Notes under the pieces: generated by a model
Seen by the model: the letters and a program-made list of their open reading frames with translations, nothing else
The model's database searches: none
What the model was told of the DNA's origin: nothing
Virus record (IMG/VR): IMGVR_UViG_3300047586_000039
Location: 1 to 48,795 of that record
Reading direction: 5' to 3' (one strand)
Length of the DNA: 48,795 bases
From: a virus
Part shown: positions 1 through 6,779 of the stretch, one piece after another
How the letters are laid out: every line of letters begins with the position of its first letter
How positions within the stretch are numbered: position 1 is the stretch's first letter
Position numbers and translations under genes: made by a program

Positions 1-127
1 TGCCTTAAACGGTGCACGAAATAAACTGCAACCCCGCCAATGCCACATTTCCAACATGGTTATAGATTCCTGATTATCCATGATATTATTTATTAAAGAA
101 ATACCTTGACAAAGCATTTTCTTTTCT
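1..127. repeat. Terminal direct repeat, left copy (circular-contig overlap)
   Basis: These 127 bases are identical to positions 48669-48795. A repeat of exactly 127 bases is what an assembler using k=127 leaves at the ends of a circular contig, so I read it as an overlap and not as phage terminal redundancy. Bases 1-8 are the last bases of the final tail gene. The rest is the AT-rich gap before the first early gene and includes the -35 of its promoter. Confidence 0.9.
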
Positions 128-134
128 ATACCCT
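106..134 (+). promoter_or_regulatory. Early promoter of the XRE-like regulator operon
   Basis: A perfect -35 TTGACA lies at 106-111. The -10 is less clear: TACCCT at 129-134 gives a 17-bp spacer, and TATACC at 127-132 gives 15. The upstream 40 bases are very AT-rich, like an UP element. The first good start codon follows at 154. An imperfect dyad around 53-81 (ATGG...CCAT arms) could be an operator for the regulator. Confidence 0.55.
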
Positions 135-153
135 GCAATCGTCGGAGGGTATT

Positions 154-372
154 ATGAAACAATTCAACTGGCAAAAAATCAGGGAACATAGAGAGGCGGC
201 GGGTCTCACACAATTTCAGCTTGCCGAAAAAGTTGGCGTGATGGTCCAGCAGATTTCCGCATGGGAAAACAGCGGCGGCGAAAAGGGTTTGACGACGGGC
301 AGCCTTGCGAAAATCGCCGACGCCCTTGGAAAGTCAACGGATGATTTTTTTATTGAAGGATTCCGGTTATGA
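154..372 (+). CDS. XRE/Cro-type helix-turn-helix regulator
   Basis: A 72-residue protein that is almost entirely one HTH_3 domain: the segment around residues 18-35 (GLTQFQLAEKVGV, then QQISAWENS) is the canonical turn and recognition helix, followed by IADALGKSTDDFF. Such proteins bind operator DNA as dimers and set the lytic/early switch. I chose ATG 154 because GGAGG sits 7-11 bases upstream; a TTG at 106 in the same frame lies inside the promoter. It is first in the early operon, so it probably represses its own promoter. Its stop overlaps the next start (ATGA). Confidence 0.85.
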   Translation: MKQFNWQKIREHREAAGLTQFQLAEKVGVMVQQISAWENSGGEKGLTTGSLAKIADALGKSTDDFFIEGFRL

Positions 373-827
373 ATGCTCAAGATGAGGCATACAAATCAAT
401 GCGCCTTCATCCAGAAAGTATTACCATATCTTATAAATGCCAACATGAAGGGCGCAAAGATCGCCATCACAGTGACTATTCAAAACCTTTATGCGTCATG
501 CTTCTCTGTAAGAAGTGCCATATTGCTGAACATTTGCAATATAGAAAACGGCGGGGAACTTATGAAGCAGAACGCACAGACCTTGGGAAGGTTTCGGAAT
601 TTCTAATTGCCAAATGTTGGAATTATCGGGATTTGGCAAATGCCTTGAATTGGTCTTATAATAAAACCCACCACGCAATAAACAACGGCGGAAAATCTTT
701 CGCCCCCAAAATCGCAGCAGTCCTCGGGATCGAACCCGAGTCTATCATAACCTCAATTCGGAAAGGAGGCCCGCGTCAAGAATCGGATCAATGCGGCGCG
801 TCGGCAGTCAATCCTGGTCAACCCTAA
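369..827 (+). CDS. Zinc-binding HNH-like protein with C-terminal HTH-like segment
   Basis: 152 residues. The N-terminal half has the phage zinc pattern C-x-H (residues 24-26), an HH-x-DYSKPL-x-V strand and LC-x-x-CH, which resembles a degenerate HNH or treble-clef fold. Residues about 85-120 (WNYRDLANALNWSYNKTHHAI) look like an HTH that chooses operator sites. The catalytic HNH asparagine/histidine triad is not convincing, so I favour DNA binding over cleavage. It overlaps the XRE gene by 4 bases and is probably co-translated with it. Confidence 0.6.
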   Translation: MNAQDEAYKSMRLHPESITISYKCQHEGRKDRHHSDYSKPLCVMLLCKKCHIAEHLQYRKRRGTYEAERTDLGKVSEFLIAKCWNYRDLANALNWSYNKTHHAINNGGKSFAPKIAAVLGIEPESIITSIRKGGPRQESDQCGASAVNPGQP

Positions 828-844
828 TCCATAGGAGGTGAGAA

Positions 845-919
845 GTGGCAAAGAAACCGGTAGCGAAGAAGGCGGTCAAGAAGGCGGTTAAGAAGGCGCC
901 GGTCAAGAAAAAGAAGTAA
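845..919 (+). CDS. 24-residue Lys/Ala-rich basic micropeptide
   Basis: GTG start preceded by AGGAGGTG at 833-840, a strong ribosome-binding site. The product is built of AKK/VKK repeats (13 Lys in 24 residues) ending KKKK, like a histone H1 tail. It would bind nucleic acid without a folded domain. The spacing, codon regularity and strong SD argue that it is translated. Function unknown. It is too short for ordinary gene callers. Confidence 0.55.
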   Translation: MAKKPVAKKAVKKAVKKAPVKKKK

Positions 920-975
920 CAAATCAAGGTGCCGGGCCGTGTGATTGGCAGCCACGGCCCCCGAAAGGAAACATC

Positions 976-1122
976 ATGGAAAAATGGATTTGCGAGAAAT
1001 GCGGACAAATCTTGACCGGCTGGTCAACGAAGGAAACCTGCGATTGCGGCGGGAAACTGAAAAAGGAGGGGAAAAATGGCGAACGGGAAAGCGGCAGAGA
1101 TAGAAGCAACAGCACTGAATAA
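976..1122 (+). CDS. Small zinc-ribbon protein
   Basis: 48 residues with CEKCG near residues 6-10 and CDCG at 22-25, the two knuckles of a zinc ribbon, then a polar tail. Start ATG 976 follows GAAAGGAA. The last 47 bases overlap the next gene in another frame, and the ribosome-binding site of that gene lies inside this one. Role unknown; such ribbons in phages usually bind nucleic acid or protein partners. Confidence 0.6.
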   Translation: MEKWICEKCGQILTGWSTKETCDCGGKLKKEGKNGERESGRDRSNSTE

Positions 1123-1288
1123 GGAATGGGAGGACATGAAAAAGCAAACAGCAGCAATTGTCAACCTTTTCGGCGGACTGATTTTCATGCCGGCGATCCT
1201 CTTGGTCGGAATCTGCTACGGCATCCGGGCTGGTGTGATTGTCGGATTTGAGAAAACATTGAGTATGCTCAAGGGGTGGGGGAAATAA
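1076..1288 (+). CDS. Small membrane protein, one helix
   Basis: 70 residues. A charged N-terminal helix (about 1-24) is followed by one hydrophobic segment (about 26-48, IVNLFGGLIFMPAILLVGI) and a basic C-terminus. AAGGAGGGG lies directly before ATG 1076. It is one of three early one-helix proteins (with 1291-1449 and 2905-3042). No family recognised; superinfection exclusion or an inner-membrane effector is possible but not shown. Confidence 0.6.
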   Translation: MANGKAAEIEATALNKEWEDMKKQTAAIVNLFGGLIFMPAILLVGICYGIRAGVIVGFEKTLSMLKGWGK

Positions 1289-1290
1289 CC

Positions 1291-1449
1291 ATGACTGAAT
1301 TCGCTGAAGGTTTATGGGTCTGCGCCGTCATTTTCACCGCGCTTGGTCTCCTGGTCGTGATCCTGTATTGCATTGGAATCCTTTACCGGGGGATCAGGGA
1401 TTGGTTTGAGAATCGAAACAAGGGGATGATCGGAAGGAGGGTTTCATGA
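1291..1449 (+). CDS. Small membrane protein, one helix
   Basis: 52 residues: acidic start, hydrophobic stretch (about residues 9-32, WVCAVIFTALGLLVVILYCIG), then a basic tail ending RNKGMIGRRVS. Its stop overlaps the ATG of the ASCH ghost ORF (ATGA at 1446-1449), so the ghost was once the next gene of the operon. Function unknown. Confidence 0.6.
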   Translation: MTEFAEGLWVCAVIFTALGLLVVILYCIGILYRGIRDWFENRNKGMIGRRVS

Positions 1450-1544
1450 AGGGTCTGATATTCAGCGAACCGATGGTGAAGGCATGGATGGAGGAAAGAA
1501 AGATATACGTTGACATGGTTAATTGCATATGCTATGCTTTATGA
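1446..1544 (+). pseudogene. Ghost 5' end of an ASCH-domain gene
   Basis: The first 19 codons (MKGLIFSEPMVKAWMEERK) match the start of the intact ASCH gene at 2355 (MKGLSFSEAMVKSWLAGNK): 12 of 19 residues and about 65% of bases by my hand alignment. After K19 the similarity stops abruptly and the frame runs into a TGA at 1542. The intact family continues T-V-T-R-R, so the break falls between codons 19 and 20. It keeps a ribosome-binding site (AAGGAGG at 1432-1438) and an ATGA overlap with the gene before. I read it as the severed start of a gene cut by the endonuclease that follows. Confidence 0.7.
1510..1538 (+). promoter_or_regulatory. Promoter carried by the LAGLIDADG cassette
   Basis: TTGACA at 1510-1515, a 17-bp spacer and TATGCT at 1533-1538 (4 of 6 matches to TATAAT). 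It starts within 8 bases of the ghost breakpoint and points at the endonuclease gene. That placement suggests it travelled with the endonuclease, giving expression independent of the recipient operon. Confidence 0.6.
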
Positions 1545-1569
1545 AAATATAATGGCGGGGGGTTGGTAT

Positions 1570-2358
1570 ATGCAAAACTGGCTGAATGGTGATTGGTCTT
1601 ACTTGCTCGGCGTAATTCACGGAGATGGCAATGTGAGCGACCGGTCGATCCGTATTTGCGTCGGGAATAAAGATGCCGATTTCGCGGATATGATTATGTC
1701 GACATGGACGGCACTCGGATTTAATCCGAAGCTATATCACCGGAGAACGGCACTTTCTGTTGAGGTCCATGATATTGCATTGACAAACGCGATACGAAAA
1801 TTCAAGGCGGGTGGCAAATGGAGCGTTCCGGAGGATTTCGATAAGGGCGAATGGCTTGCGGGAGTTTTTGACACGGACGGATGCGTGTCTCTTACTAAGA
1901 GCAAATGTGCCGTGATCCTCGGACTGAAACGCAGCGGGAATCTATTGTTGGTAAAAAGTGCTTTATCTGATGTAGGAATAGGGAATGTAAATATCCGTAA
2001 TTGTGTCAGTAAGTTTCATGGAAAACCCTACCCGATTGAAGTGCTGGGGCTTACAAGTTTCGATAAGATAAGAAAGTTCTCTGAGACTGTTCCGCTGAGG
2101 CATCCCCGCAAAAAGATACGTCTGAACGAAACTCTCGCCCATATTATTCGCGCCCAATCCATAGTCCCTCTATGGAAGCAAGTGGCAAAATGGCTGCATG
2201 AAGGCCCGCACACTTGGCCTGAGATCGCCGATAAATTCTCTCTCACAAAGAGACAGGTGGATAGTTGCTTACAGATGATAAAACAATATGGGAATATTGA
2301 AATTATTCCCCCGCCAAGAATGTTGACAAAATACTTAGTCGCGGAGGCTATAAAATGA
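1570..2358 (+). CDS. LAGLIDADG homing endonuclease
   Basis: A 262-residue monomeric enzyme with both dodecapeptide motifs: YLLGVIHGDG at about 11-20 and WLAGVFDTDG at about 95-104. The acidic residues in GDG and TDG are the metal-binding catalytic pair. A C-terminal segment (about 200-240, HTWPEIADKFSLTKRQVDS) looks like a helix-turn-helix that would add DNA specificity. ATG 1570 is chosen because GGGGGG lies 8 bases upstream and the first motif follows at once; ATG 1552 is possible. The stop overlaps the ASCH start (ATGA), coupling the two. It should cut inside the first 20 codons of ASCH genes lacking the insertion. Confidence 0.9.
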   Translation: MQNWLNGDWSYLLGVIHGDGNVSDRSIRICVGNKDADFADMIMSTWTALGFNPKLYHRRTALSVEVHDIALTNAIRKFKAGGKWSVPEDFDKGEWLAGVFDTDGCVSLTKSKCAVILGLKRSGNLLLVKSALSDVGIGNVNIRNCVSKFHGKPYPIEVLGLTSFDKIRKFSETVPLRHPRKKIRLNETLAHIIRAQSIVPLWKQVAKWLHEGPHTWPEIADKFSLTKRQVDSCLQMIKQYGNIEIIPPPRMLTKYLVAEAIK

Positions 2359-2912
2359 AGGGATTGAGCTTTAGTGAAGCTATGGTTAAATCTTGGCTTG
2401 CCGGGAACAAGACGGTAACGAGGCGGCTGATGAAGCCGCAACCGGATTACATAGATCCGGCACTTGATCTTATCTCAGCAAACGGGAAAGACATCAATCC
2501 CCGCTACCTCCCCGGCGAGACGGTCTATATTCGGGAAAATTTCAGATTGTGCGCCGTCTATGATTCTTATGCTCCAGGACAGATCGACTCCGCCGCCGCT
2601 GTCCTGTGGACAGCGGATGGAGAGAAAAAAGTGAACGGTCCCGAGAAATGGGGAAAGAAGAGATCCGGCCGTTTTATGCCCGAGAAATTCTCCCGGAGTC
2701 ACGCCCTGATCGTCAGCGTGAGGCCGGAGCAGATACGAAGTATCACGCCATTTGAGGCCGCCGAAGAGGGCTGCCCTATGCGGGATAATATTGTTTGCGC
2801 AAATGATATTCTGCGATGGTTTCGGGATCTTTGGGAATCGCTTCACCACGGATCATGGGAACGCAATGAATGGGTCTGGAGGATTGAGTTGGAGGAGGTG
2901 AAAAATGTTTGA
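2355..2912 (+). CDS. Phage ASCH-domain protein
   Basis: 185 residues of the phage ASCH (PUA-like) family: MKGLSFSEAMV, TVTRRLMKPQP near residue 20, YLPGETVYIRENFR around 55, then RPEQIRSITPFEAAEEG and a C-terminal W-rich end (WERNEWVWRIELEEV). ASCH domains are thought to bind RNA or modified bases; the role in phages is not established. It is the intact, regenerated copy of the gene whose start survives at 1446. Translation is coupled to the upstream endonuclease through ATGA. Confidence 0.8.
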   Translation: MKGLSFSEAMVKSWLAGNKTVTRRLMKPQPDYIDPALDLISANGKDINPRYLPGETVYIRENFRLCAVYDSYAPGQIDSAAAVLWTADGEKKVNGPEKWGKKRSGRFMPEKFSRSHALIVSVRPEQIRSITPFEAAEEGCPMRDNIVCANDILRWFRDLWESLHHGSWERNEWVWRIELEEVKNV

Positions 2913-3042
2913 ATGGTATGACTACATTGGATTAGCGATTGCCTTCCTTATTGCCTTATGGCTCATTTTCCATCATGAGGCGCATACCGACAGGCGGAAG
3001 CATTGGAAGGATAGGCGTCAAAAGAAATCAAGGAGGAGATGA
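2905..3042 (+). CDS. Small membrane protein with basic tail
   Basis: 45 residues: one hydrophobic helix (about 8-22, IGLAIAFLIALWLIF), then a strongly basic cytoplasmic tail (HHEAHTDRRKHWKDRRQKKSRRR). GGAGGAGGTG is 5 bases before ATG 2905. It overlaps the ASCH stop region by 8 bases. Function unknown; topology suggests an inner-membrane anchor with a nucleic-acid- or lipid-binding tail. Confidence 0.6.
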   Translation: MFEWYDYIGLAIAFLIALWLIFHHEAHTDRRKHWKDRRQKKSRRR

Positions 3043-3053
3043 GGGGGTGACTC

Positions 3054-3302
3054 ATGGTCCAGACTTCGATCTTCGATCAACCGTCATATCCGCCGAATCC
3101 GTACAAGACCGGCTCTCAAAATTATCGTCTCTACAATCGGATCATGGAAGGTCCGATCACAAACGCGGAAATCATCCGCACGCACGGGATCTTTAATTCG
3201 ACGGGCCGCATAAGTGAGATCCGGGAGTTCCTCGCGCCGCACGGGATCAAACTTCATTGCGAACGGGTGCATGATGGGCTGTTTGAGTACCGGCTTCAAT
3301 AG
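3054..3302 (+). CDS. Winged-helix-like small phage protein
   Basis: 82 residues. QNYRLYNRIMEGPITNAEIIRTHGIFNSTGRISEIREFLAPHGIKL (about residues 22-68) is the common phage helix-turn-helix in which a protein rebuilds itself around a T-x-x-I-x-x-x-x-G-I turn, followed by a short beta wing. Likely a DNA-binding regulator. GGGGG upstream gives the ribosome-binding site. The stop abuts the next GTG. Confidence 0.6.
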   Translation: MVQTSIFDQPSYPPNPYKTGSQNYRLYNRIMEGPITNAEIIRTHGIFNSTGRISEIREFLAPHGIKLHCERVHDGLFEYRLQ

Positions 3303-3560
3303 GTGAGTAAAATGCCGAGAATTACATTCGACACTATCAAGCAAAAAATGAAGGCCCTGAAAGATAAATTCTTTCGGAAGAAAAAGACTCCCGAGACATT
3401 TTACATTTCGCCGAAAAAGAAGCCCCTTGCAATAAAAGTTTCCCGTACCTGCAATCCACCCATCATTGATAGCGCTTTTTACGGGAAGGCCACTTATCGT
3501 CTCTTTATGCGATCCAAGAGGATGAAATTGATAAAGAGACGGAGGTTAATTGCGATATGA
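3303..3560 (+). CDS. Basic hypothetical protein
   Basis: 85 residues, very Lys/Arg-rich (KQKMKALKDKFFRKKK near 15-30; RSKRMKLIKRRR at the end). GTG 3303 directly follows the previous stop; an internal ATG at 3312 is an alternative with GGTGAG before it. No recognised domain. Its stop overlaps the ATG at 3557 of the fused HNH reading frame. Confidence 0.5.
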   Translation: MSKMPRITFDTIKQKMKALKDKFFRKKKTPETFYISPKKKPLAIKVSRTCNPPIIDSAFYGKATYRLFMRSKRMKLIKRRRLIAI

Positions 3561-4309
3561 CGCGCACCTTCATAACGGAAAACGATGTCATGCCCACAAA
3601 GAAATGCGGAAAATGCCAGCAGACGAAGGATCTGGATGATTTTTATGGCTGTAAGTCTGGAAGGTACGGCAAGAGTTCAATCTGTAAGAAGTGTCATCGG
3701 GCCAACGGAAAGGCATGGAATCTGAAAAATCTGGATCATGTTCGACAGAAAGACAAAGAAAGAAGGATCAGGAACAAAGAAAAATTGGACATTCAGCGGG
3801 CGAAATGGAAGGCGCAGAACCCGGCCAAGACAAGGGAAATGCTGCACCAGTGGAGGACAAACAATCCAGATAGGATAAAATTTCTCACGAAAAGATGGAA
3901 GTTAGAGCATCCCGATATATGGAAGGTCTCGCATAGCAGAGCGGTAGCAAAAATCATGGCTACCCCAAACGGAAAATTGCATTGCAGGATTTCCAGATTA
4001 GTAAACCATTGCCTTCATGGACGGAAGGGCTACCAAAAATGGGAGACGCTTGTTGGCTATACCACAGAACAACTCAAGGAGCATCTGGAAAAACAATTCA
4101 CCGAAGGTATGACTTGGGATAATTACGGAGAATGGCATGTTGATCATATAATCCCGAGGGCGGCGTTTAACTTTGAGATTCCAGAGGATATCGATTTCAA
4201 GCGGTGTTGGAGTCTGAAAAATCTCCGCCCGCTGTGGGCAATCGAAAACATAAGCAAGGGGGCGAAACTTAAGAAGCCGTTTCAACCTGCCTTGGCAATA
4301 CAAGCATAG
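3557..4309 (+). CDS. HNH homing endonuclease, fused to a ghost start
   Basis: 250 residues. Two zinc knuckles (C17-x2-C20, C43-x2-C46), a long Lys/Trp-rich helical linker, then the HNH core WHVDHIIP (about 193-200) and NLRPL...N-x-SKG (about 222-236). The second HNH gene at 7838 is a paralogue with the same order. Residues 1-11 (MTRTFITENDV) resemble the start of the next gene (MLRTFIIHDHP) and look like a ghost start captured in frame; the native start may be ATG 3590. Expected role is a free-standing homing nuclease. Confidence 0.85.
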   Translation: MTRTFITENDVMPTKKCGKCQQTKDLDDFYGCKSGRYGKSSICKKCHRANGKAWNLKNLDHVRQKDKERRIRNKEKLDIQRAKWKAQNPAKTREMLHQWRTNNPDRIKFLTKRWKLEHPDIWKVSHSRAVAKIMATPNGKLHCRISRLVNHCLHGRKGYQKWETLVGYTTEQLKEHLEKQFTEGMTWDNYGEWHVDHIIPRAAFNFEIPEDIDFKRCWSLKNLRPLWAIENISKGAKLKKPFQPALAIQA

Positions 4310-4319
4310 AGGCGCATTA

Positions 4320-4493
4320 ATGTTAAGAACTTTCATAATTCACGACCATCCGAACAAACAGGGCTTTGAATGTTACACCGTTAAGACTGACAACGGGAAA
4401 CCATATCTGGACAACGATCCGACGATAACGACAAGCAATGAACTGCGACTGGTGGAGAGGTTGATCCAATGGATTCGGGAAGGGAAACAGTGA
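4320..4493 (+). CDS. Hypothetical protein, regenerated copy
   Basis: 57 residues (MLRTFIIHDHP... ending LVERLIQWIREGKQ), with an amphipathic C-terminal helix. AGAGG sits 7 bases upstream, just after the endonuclease stop. Its first residues share M-x-R-T-F-I with the 5' end at 3557. Function unknown. The stop overlaps the next GTG start. Confidence 0.55.
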   Translation: MLRTFIIHDHPNKQGFECYTVKTDNGKPYLDNDPTITTSNELRLVERLIQWIREGKQ

Positions 4494-4660
4494 ACGAGCA
4501 GATATTACCCGAAGATGTGCGATCATTTATCTATACCGTGACTCTGTTTCTGCAAGCGAACAGGTATAAGACGCCGAAGCAGATGGATGCAATGTTTCAA
4601 ACTGCTTATCGTCTTTATGAAAAGTATGATGTGGAAGGAAGAAGGAAGGTGCCGGAATGA
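4490..4660 (+). CDS. Small hypothetical protein
   Basis: 56 residues from GTG 4490, whose start overlaps the previous stop (GTGA) and has AAGGGA 6 bases before it; ATG 4469 in the same frame would add 7 residues. Mostly helical, with alternating charge (YRLYEKYDVEGRRKVPE). No family recognised. ATGA overlap with the next gene. Confidence 0.5.
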   Translation: MNEQILPEDVRSFIYTVTLFLQANRYKTPKQMDAMFQTAYRLYEKYDVEGRRKVPE

Positions 4661-4782
4661 CCGACGACGAAATCACCGTTGAACCCGTCACCTGCCCGTC
4701 CTGCGATTGGTTCGGGATGTCCGATGACTGTCATTATAACTATTGCCCGAATTGCGGGCGGAGAGTGGTGAGGGAAAAATGA
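4657..4782 (+). CDS. Zinc-ribbon micro-protein
   Basis: 41 residues with CPSC at 13-16 and CPNCGRR at 31-37, a complete four-cysteine ribbon. It overlaps both neighbours by 4 bases (ATGA), typical of translational coupling in this operon. Likely binds nucleic acid or a partner protein. It is one of five such ribbon proteins in the genome. Confidence 0.6.
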   Translation: MTDDEITVEPVTCPSCDWFGMSDDCHYNYCPNCGRRVVREK

Positions 4783-5036
4783 GAGAAGTAAACTTTAGCA
4801 AGAATGTCGAGAAGGCTTCGGATGCGGTTCATGCGGCAACGGGAGATCTTAAAATGGCTCTTCAGCGGGCATATCCCCTCGGGGAATTTGTCCGCGTCAT
4901 CCACCATCGCGGAGAATATACGGGGGTTGTCGTCGGCCATGATGAACACGGAGCGCGGGTTGTCATAGAAAATGACGAATCAGGGAAGGTGTCGCGTCGC
5001 TGGTTTCGGGAAGTGGAAATGGAGATGGATACATGA
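4779..5036 (+). CDS. Hypothetical protein with SH3-like strand pattern
   Basis: 85 residues from ATG 4779 (overlaps the ribbon stop). The second half, GEFVRVIHHRGEYTGVVVGHDEHGARVVIENDESGKVSRRWF, alternates like a small five-stranded SH3/Tudor barrel. N-terminus is helical. It precedes the RecB-like nuclease with a 4-base overlap, so a role near recombination is possible. Function not known. Confidence 0.55.
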   Translation: MREVNFSKNVEKASDAVHAATGDLKMALQRAYPLGEFVRVIHHRGEYTGVVVGHDEHGARVVIENDESGKVSRRWFREVEMEMDT

Positions 5037-5575
5037 CCCGCCCCCGTGTCACCGAGATTCTTTCCCCCTACTCGGATTTCTCGAAGATCCCGCCGGATGT
5101 CCTTCAGGCGGCAGCTGAGAGAGGAACGGAGGTTCATGCAGCGTGCGCGGCGTATGCCCATAATCTCTGGTTGCCGGTCCCTGATGAACTTGACGGCTAT
5201 TTGCGATCGTTCAAGGCATGGTTTGATCGCTACGTCGTCGAAGTCCTCGCCGTCGAGGAGGAGGTCGTTCATCCGGCTTTCGGGTACATCGGGCATGTGG
5301 ACCTCATCGCAACGGTGGCCGGAATCCGCCCAAAACAGACGGTAGCAGTGGTTGATTTCAAAAGTCCGGCTGTTGCTTCACGTTCCTGGAATTGTCAAAT
5401 AGCGGCTTACCTGGAGGCATCAAGGGAACGATACGGAACGGAGGTCGCCGGGGCGCTCATGCTGAAAGCCGACGGGTCTCTACCAAAAATGATTTGGCTT
5501 GAGGATGGCAATCAGGCGTTTAATGCTTTCACGGGGATTTTGAGCGGTTTTAATTACCTGAAAGGGGGGAAATGA
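5033..5575 (+). CDS. RecB/Cas4-like PD-(D/E)XK exonuclease
   Basis: 180 residues. RGTEVHAACAAY (about 30-41) carries the upstream histidine, GHVDLIA (about 87-93) the first metal aspartate, and VVDFKS (about 105-110) the D-x-K signature, with QIAAYLEA after it: the usual order in phage RecB-family nucleases. It would resect double-stranded ends to give single strands for the RecT/Bet annealing protein encoded 3 kb downstream. Both neighbours overlap it by 4 bases. Confidence 0.8.
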   Translation: MTRPRVTEILSPYSDFSKIPPDVLQAAAERGTEVHAACAAYAHNLWLPVPDELDGYLRSFKAWFDRYVVEVLAVEEEVVHPAFGYIGHVDLIATVAGIRPKQTVAVVDFKSPAVASRSWNCQIAAYLEASRERYGTEVAGALMLKADGSLPKMIWLEDGNQAFNAFTGILSGFNYLKGGK

Positions 5576-5862
5576 TGAGGGAAAAGCAAGCGTCACAAGA
5601 AACGGTCAATGCCTTTATGAAGGCTGTTTATCCCGAAATGACCGAACTGGCGGTTACGATGGGCAGCGAGGAAACAATACTTAATGATGCCACAAAATTG
5701 ATCGCCACGCTGGGGGCCGCCCTCTTGTCGAGCCTGACATTGCAGAGCCACTACGCAAAACTGCTCAATCAGTATGACGGAGGCAACCGTAAGGGATTCC
5801 ATGCGGTTGATAAATGGATTGAACGCCTTAGAGAATGTGGAGAATTGAAAGGGAAGGGGTAA
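5572..5862 (+). CDS. Hypothetical protein between nuclease and coiled-coil gene
   Basis: 96 residues, helical, no signature. Two adjacent ATGs at 5572 and 5575; the first overlaps the nuclease stop. Its place inside the recombination cassette suggests an accessory role, but nothing in the sequence proves it. Confidence 0.55.
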   Translation: MMREKQASQETVNAFMKAVYPEMTELAVTMGSEETILNDATKLIATLGAALLSSLTLQSHYAKLLNQYDGGNRKGFHAVDKWIERLRECGELKGKG

Positions 5863-5865
5863 AAT

Positions 5866-6768
5866 ATGGGAGAAGCATTGGATTTTGACAGCATCGGAGA
5901 GGAAACGGCGGTCGATCTTGAAAAAGAACGGGACGAAAGGGGCATGACGCTCATGTATGACCTGGAGGCCATAAAACCGAAATTCGCAGACTATCGTTTC
6001 GAGGCCGCCCGGATCTGGCATGATGCGAAGTTCTTGACGGTCACGGATCAGGAAAGCCTCAACATCGCCGTCATGCTCGGAGGGAACGCGAAGAAGATCG
6101 GGAAGGCAATCGAGGCCGAACGGAAACGGATCATCCTGGAGCCTGCCGAGTTTGTCAAGGGCGTGAACGGGATCTGCAAGATGATCACCGATTCCCTGGA
6201 CGAAGCCGAAGTGACGGTCAAGGAGAAGATCCGGATTCATAACACCCGTGTCGAACTTGAGCGCCGAGAGGCCGAGCGGAAGGCGCGGGAAGCCACGGAA
6301 GCCCTGCAAAGGAAGCTACAGGCCGAGGCGGATGAAGCGAATCGAAAAGCACAAGCGGAGGCGCGGGCCAGAGTCGAAGAGGAGCAGCGGATTAAGCGGG
6401 AGAAGGAAGCGGCGGAGGCCAGGGAACGCGGGGCGAAGGCGGCGGAATTGAAGGCCCTTGCGGAGAAGGCGGAAAAAGAACGGCTTGAAGCGGTTCGGAA
6501 GGCCGAAGAGGAGGCCAAAAAGATCGAGGTTATCGCGCCGACGGTGGTCGCCCCGGTGGTTCAAGAGGCGGCAAGAGTAACCCGAACGGAGAGCGGATCG
6601 GCCTCACAGCGGCGGGTCTGGACGTACGAGGTCTTGAGCGAGGCGGCTGTGCCTCGGGAATTCTTTTCGTTGAACGAACAGAAAATAAGGGATGCGATCA
6701 AGATGGGGACGCGTGCGATCAGCGGCGTGCGGATTTTTGAGGAAACAAAAACGGTTTTCAGGACATAG
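5866..6768 (+). CDS. Long coiled-coil protein of the recombination cassette
   Basis: 300 residues. Residues about 1-110 form a mixed helical domain; 115-220 are an uninterrupted Glu/Arg/Lys/Ala coiled coil (repeats like EAERKAREA, EEEQRIKREKEA); the C-terminus (about 248-298, VPREFFSLNEQKIRDAIKMGTRAISGVRIFEE) is a small conserved domain seen at the end of many phage proteins in the same position. It may scaffold the exonuclease and annealing protein. No enzymatic motif is present. A strong ribosome-binding site (AAGGGG) precedes ATG 5866. Confidence 0.65.
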   Translation: MGEALDFDSIGEETAVDLEKERDERGMTLMYDLEAIKPKFADYRFEAARIWHDAKFLTVTDQESLNIAVMLGGNAKKIGKAIEAERKRIILEPAEFVKGVNGICKMITDSLDEAEVTVKEKIRIHNTRVELERREAERKAREATEALQRKLQAEADEANRKAQAEARARVEEEQRIKREKEAAEARERGAKAAELKALAEKAEKERLEAVRKAEEEAKKIEVIAPTVVAPVVQEAARVTRTESGSASQRRVWTYEVLSEAAVPREFFSLNEQKIRDAIKMGTRAISGVRIFEETKTVFRT

Positions 6769-6779
6769 GAGGGAGAGAA

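Noticed and set aside
1-127. Biological direct terminal repeat as in T7-like phages
   Set aside because: The exact length 127 fits an assembly k-mer, and the repeat covers only the end of one gene and a promoter half, with no packaging features.
2323-2354. TTGACA ... TATAAA before the ASCH gene
   Set aside because: The spacer is 20 bp and the TATAAA overlaps the ribosome-binding site and start of the ASCH gene, so a transcript would lack its start region. Chance match inside the endonuclease coding end.
1503-2354. Group I intron with LAGLIDADG ORF
   Set aside because: The flanking exons would not join in frame: the downstream gene repeats the whole 5' coding part with its own ATG. No P/Q/R/S-type core pairing was seen.
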